Source: Candidatus Endomicrobiellum mastotermitis
GTDB taxonomy: Bacteria; Elusimicrobiota; Endomicrobiia; Endomicrobiales; Endomicrobiaceae
DNA length: 64,000 nt
Direction: 5' to 3'
Assembly: GCA_031272445.1 (NCBI GenBank)
Contig: JAISTT010000012.1
Span: 38,769-102,768 of the forward strand
How positions within the stretch are numbered: the stretch's first letter is position 1; each line of letters starts with the position of its first letter. The notes beneath the pieces were generated by a model. The model did not search any database. It saw nothing but the letters and a program-made list of their open reading frames with translations, and had not been told where the DNA came from. The position numbers and the translations under genes were made by a program. Positions 61,681-64,000 of the stretch are shown here, one piece after another.

Positions 61681-64000
61681 ATGAAAAAATCAGATTTTTT
61701 AGATATACTGAAAAGTCGTGTATTAATTATGAGTGGCGCAATGGGAACTGAACTGCAAAAGAAAAAGTATCTTGACGATGTTACAATTCCAGAAGAACTA
61801 AACATCAAATTCCCAAAAAGAGTTTCTGAAATCTATTCTTCCTACATAAACGCTGGTGCAGACATAGTTCTAACAAACACATTTGGAGCAAATTCCATAA
61901 TATTGCAACAACACAAGCTTTTAGATAAAGCTGAAGATATAATAAAATCTGGAATCGATTTAATTAAGAAAATTTCTCCACACATTATTATTGCTGGTGA
62001 CATGTCTTCAACTGGCGAATATATCGAACCATTGGGTGCCTTATCTTTTGAGGATGCTTATGAAACCTTCTCATTACAATCATCTCTTCTCCAAAAACAT
62101 GGAGCAGATATTATAGTTATTGAAACAATGACTGAAATAAAAGAAACTAAAGCAGCAATTCTTGCAGCGAAAGATAATTTTGAAGGCGCGATTATTGTTA
62201 GCATGACCTTTTCTGCAGACGGTACAGCAGTTACCGGAACAAATTTAAAAAGTTTTATTGCAATGACAGAAAGTTTAGGTGTTGATGTGATTGGACTAAA
62301 CTGTTCTATAGGTTCTATGGAGTTGGCAGAACTCACAAAAATTTTATGCGAAAACACAAACCTACCTGTATCTTTTAAGCCTAATGCTGGGATCCCAGAA
62401 TTAATTAACCATGAGACAAAATTTTTAGAAACAAAAGAAGAATTTATAGAAGCAAGTTTAAAGGCCTACTCTTATGGTACTAATATGTTTGGCGGCTGCT
62501 GTGGAACAACTCCTGAATTCATAAAATCTTTATCTAATGAACTCAAAAACAAAACTCCCAAAATACGCAAAACAAAAAATAAATATTTCCTTTCAACAAG
62601 AACAAAAGCTATAGACATAAATGAAATTAAAAGACCTATTTTTATCGGCGAAAGAATAAACCCAACTAATAGAAAAAAGTTTCAAGAAGAACTGACTAAA
62701 AACAACCTATCCACTATAAAAGACGAGGCACGTTCGCAAGTTTTTTTCAGTGCGAATTTACTAGATGTAAATATGGGAGTTCCGGGAGTTGATGAAGTAA
62801 AGCTCCTTGTAAGCGCCGTGAATCAATTACAAGAAATAGTCCCTGTTCCATTATGTATAGATTCTAGCAATGTCAGCGCTTTAGAAGAAGGAGTTAAAAA
62901 TTGTGCTGGAAGACCTATTATAAATTCCGTAAATGGCGAGCTGATAAAGCTCAACTCAATATTACCAATAGCAAAACGCTACGGTGCAGCACTTATCGCA
63001 CTAACAACAGATGACAATGGCATACCTAAAACAGCACAAGAAAGATTGAATATAGCCAAAAAAATTTTAAACTTTGCAGATCAATATAATTTTGAAAGAA
63101 AAAATATTATTTTTGATTACCTTGTTTTATCAGTAAGCTCTTCACCCGAACAAATAAAAGAAACGCTAACAGCAATGAAAGAGTCAAAGAGAATATATCC
63201 AGATTGCAAGCTTGTCTTAGGAGTCTCAAATGTATCTTTTGGACTTCCCTCAAGACAAACAATCAATTCAACTTTCTTAAAAATGGCTGTAAACGCTGGG
63301 CTTGATTTTGCAATTGTCAACCCATACGCAAAATGGGATATTGATGATCCTTTAGCCAAAAACTTACTTGAAAACAAAGATAAAGGTGCAATTAAATATA
63401 TGGAAACTTTCAGCTCTTTTACAAAACAAGTTCTACCAAAAACTGAAATAAAAAAAACCTCTTTAGGTGGTGATCAGCTTTATCTTTCAATACTAAACGG
63501 AAATAAAGAATCTGTAGCTGATATTCTAGATAAAATTATTGAATCTCACAATAATCCTTTTAAAATAGTAAATGACAATGTTCTAAAAGCTCTAAATACT
63601 GTTGGAGAAAAATTTGCTGCAAAAGAATACTTTTTACCACAGATAATTATGTCAGCTCAAGCAGCCCAAACAGCTTTTAGTATAATAAAGAATACTCTAA
63701 AAAAAGGAGAAACATCTTCCATAGGTAAAATTATAATGGCAACAGTTAAAGGCGATATGCACGATATAGGTAAAAATATAGTAGGAGCAGTACTTGAAAG
63801 TTATGGTTTCGAAGTTATAGACATGGGCATAAATGTTGATTCTCAGGCAATAATAGACAAAGCTAGTGAAATTAGTCCTATAGCGATTGGTCTCTCGGCT
63901 CTTATGACAACTACAATGCCTGAAATGGAAGCAGTTATAAAACTAAGAAATACAAACCATCTTCCAGCAAAAGTCATTATAGGAGGAGCTGCTGTCACCG
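61681..64000 (+). CDS. metH: Cobalamin-dependent methionine synthase (partial; continues beyond window)
   Basis: Manual translation: MKKSDFLDILKSRVLIMSGAMGTELQKK..., NMFGGCCGTTPEF, FIGERINPTNRKKF, VKGDMHDIGKNIVGAVLESYGFEVIDMG; no stop before window end, so absent from ORF track. Confidence 0.95.
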   Translation, partial: MKKSDFLDILKSRVLIMSGAMGTELQKKKYLDDVTIPEELNIKFPKRVSEIYSSYINAGADIVLTNTFGANSIILQQHKLLDKAEDIIKSGIDLIKKISPHIIIAGDMSSTGEYIEPLGALSFEDAYETFSLQSSLLQKHGADIIVIETMTEIKETKAAILAAKDNFEGAIIVSMTFSADGTAVTGTNLKSFIAMTESLGVDVIGLNCSIGSMELAELTKILCENTNLPVSFKPNAGIPELINHETKFLETKEEFIEASLKAYSYGTNMFGGCCGTTPEFIKSLSNELKNKTPKIRKTKNKYFLSTRTKAIDINEIKRPIFIGERINPTNRKKFQEELTKNNLSTIKDEARSQVFFSANLLDVNMGVPGVDEVKLLVSAVNQLQEIVPVPLCIDSSNVSALEEGVKNCAGRPIINSVNGELIKLNSILPIAKRYGAALIALTTDDNGIPKTAQERLNIAKKILNFADQYNFERKNIIFDYLVLSVSSSPEQIKETLTAMKESKRIYPDCKLVLGVSNVSFGLPSRQTINSTFLKMAVNAGLDFAIVNPYAKWDIDDPLAKNLLENKDKGAIKYMETFSSFTKQVLPKTEIKKTSLGGDQLYLSILNGNKESVADILDKIIESHNNPFKIVNDNVLKALNTVGEKFAAKEYFLPQIIMSAQAAQTAFSIIKNTLKKGETSSIGKIIMATVKGDMHDIGKNIVGAVLESYGFEVIDMGINVDSQAIIDKASEISPIAIGLSALMTTTMPEMEAVIKLRNTNHLPAKVIIGGAAVT

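Noticed and set aside
62058-63377. Minus-strand ORFs of 99 and 86 aa
   Set aside because: Antisense to metH, which the track omits only because it runs off the window.
1-64000. CRISPR arrays, insertion sequences, prophage or defence islands
   Set aside because: No regularly spaced repeats, cas, transposase, integrase or phage structural genes seen on either strand.

Overview
The window is a 64 kb, AT-rich, gene-dense bacterial chromosome segment, mostly housekeeping genes. Gene content (LPS/Kdo/heptose genes plus HPr kinase, RapZ and YvcK) and at least one decaying gene suggest an Elusimicrobiota/Endomicrobium-like Gram-negative with a reducing genome; this lineage is inferred, not tested. 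Main blocks: rpsR(partial)-ssb-rpsF; hrcA-grpE-dnaK-dnaJ behind a promoter/CIRCE operator; a tRNA-Leu(CAA); a 3D-domain/TatD-linked radical SAM/tatD/metG cluster; ricT-holB-tmk; acetate/glycolysis and LPS genes; hydE-mnmA; recO-ybeY-HDIG; aspS; pckG; pssA-psd; prfB; lnt-secA; SPFH-nfeD-lepB-lepA; a complete PTS phosphorelay (EI, HPr, mannose-type IIA/IIB/IIC/IID, PtsN) interleaved with yvcK, rapZ and hprK; lpt/kds/hld LPS genes; and a MetH-activation protein followed by metH, which runs off the end. Best items for a second look: a walJ/yycJ-type MBL-fold pseudogene at 16553-17407 that the ORF track misses; a prfB +1 programmed frameshift missed by the ORF track; an hprK whose natural N-terminus appears to need an ATT start codon; the mixed HprK/RapZ/YvcK/PtsN PTS locus; an orphan 2-oxoacid:ferredoxin oxidoreductase gamma subunit; possible leaderless starts for hydE and the MetH-activation gene; and a 1.15 kb unexplained, possibly decayed interval at 59.7-60.8 kb. 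I found no CRISPR array, rRNA, prophage or intact transposon. I did not find a clear, wholly new system.
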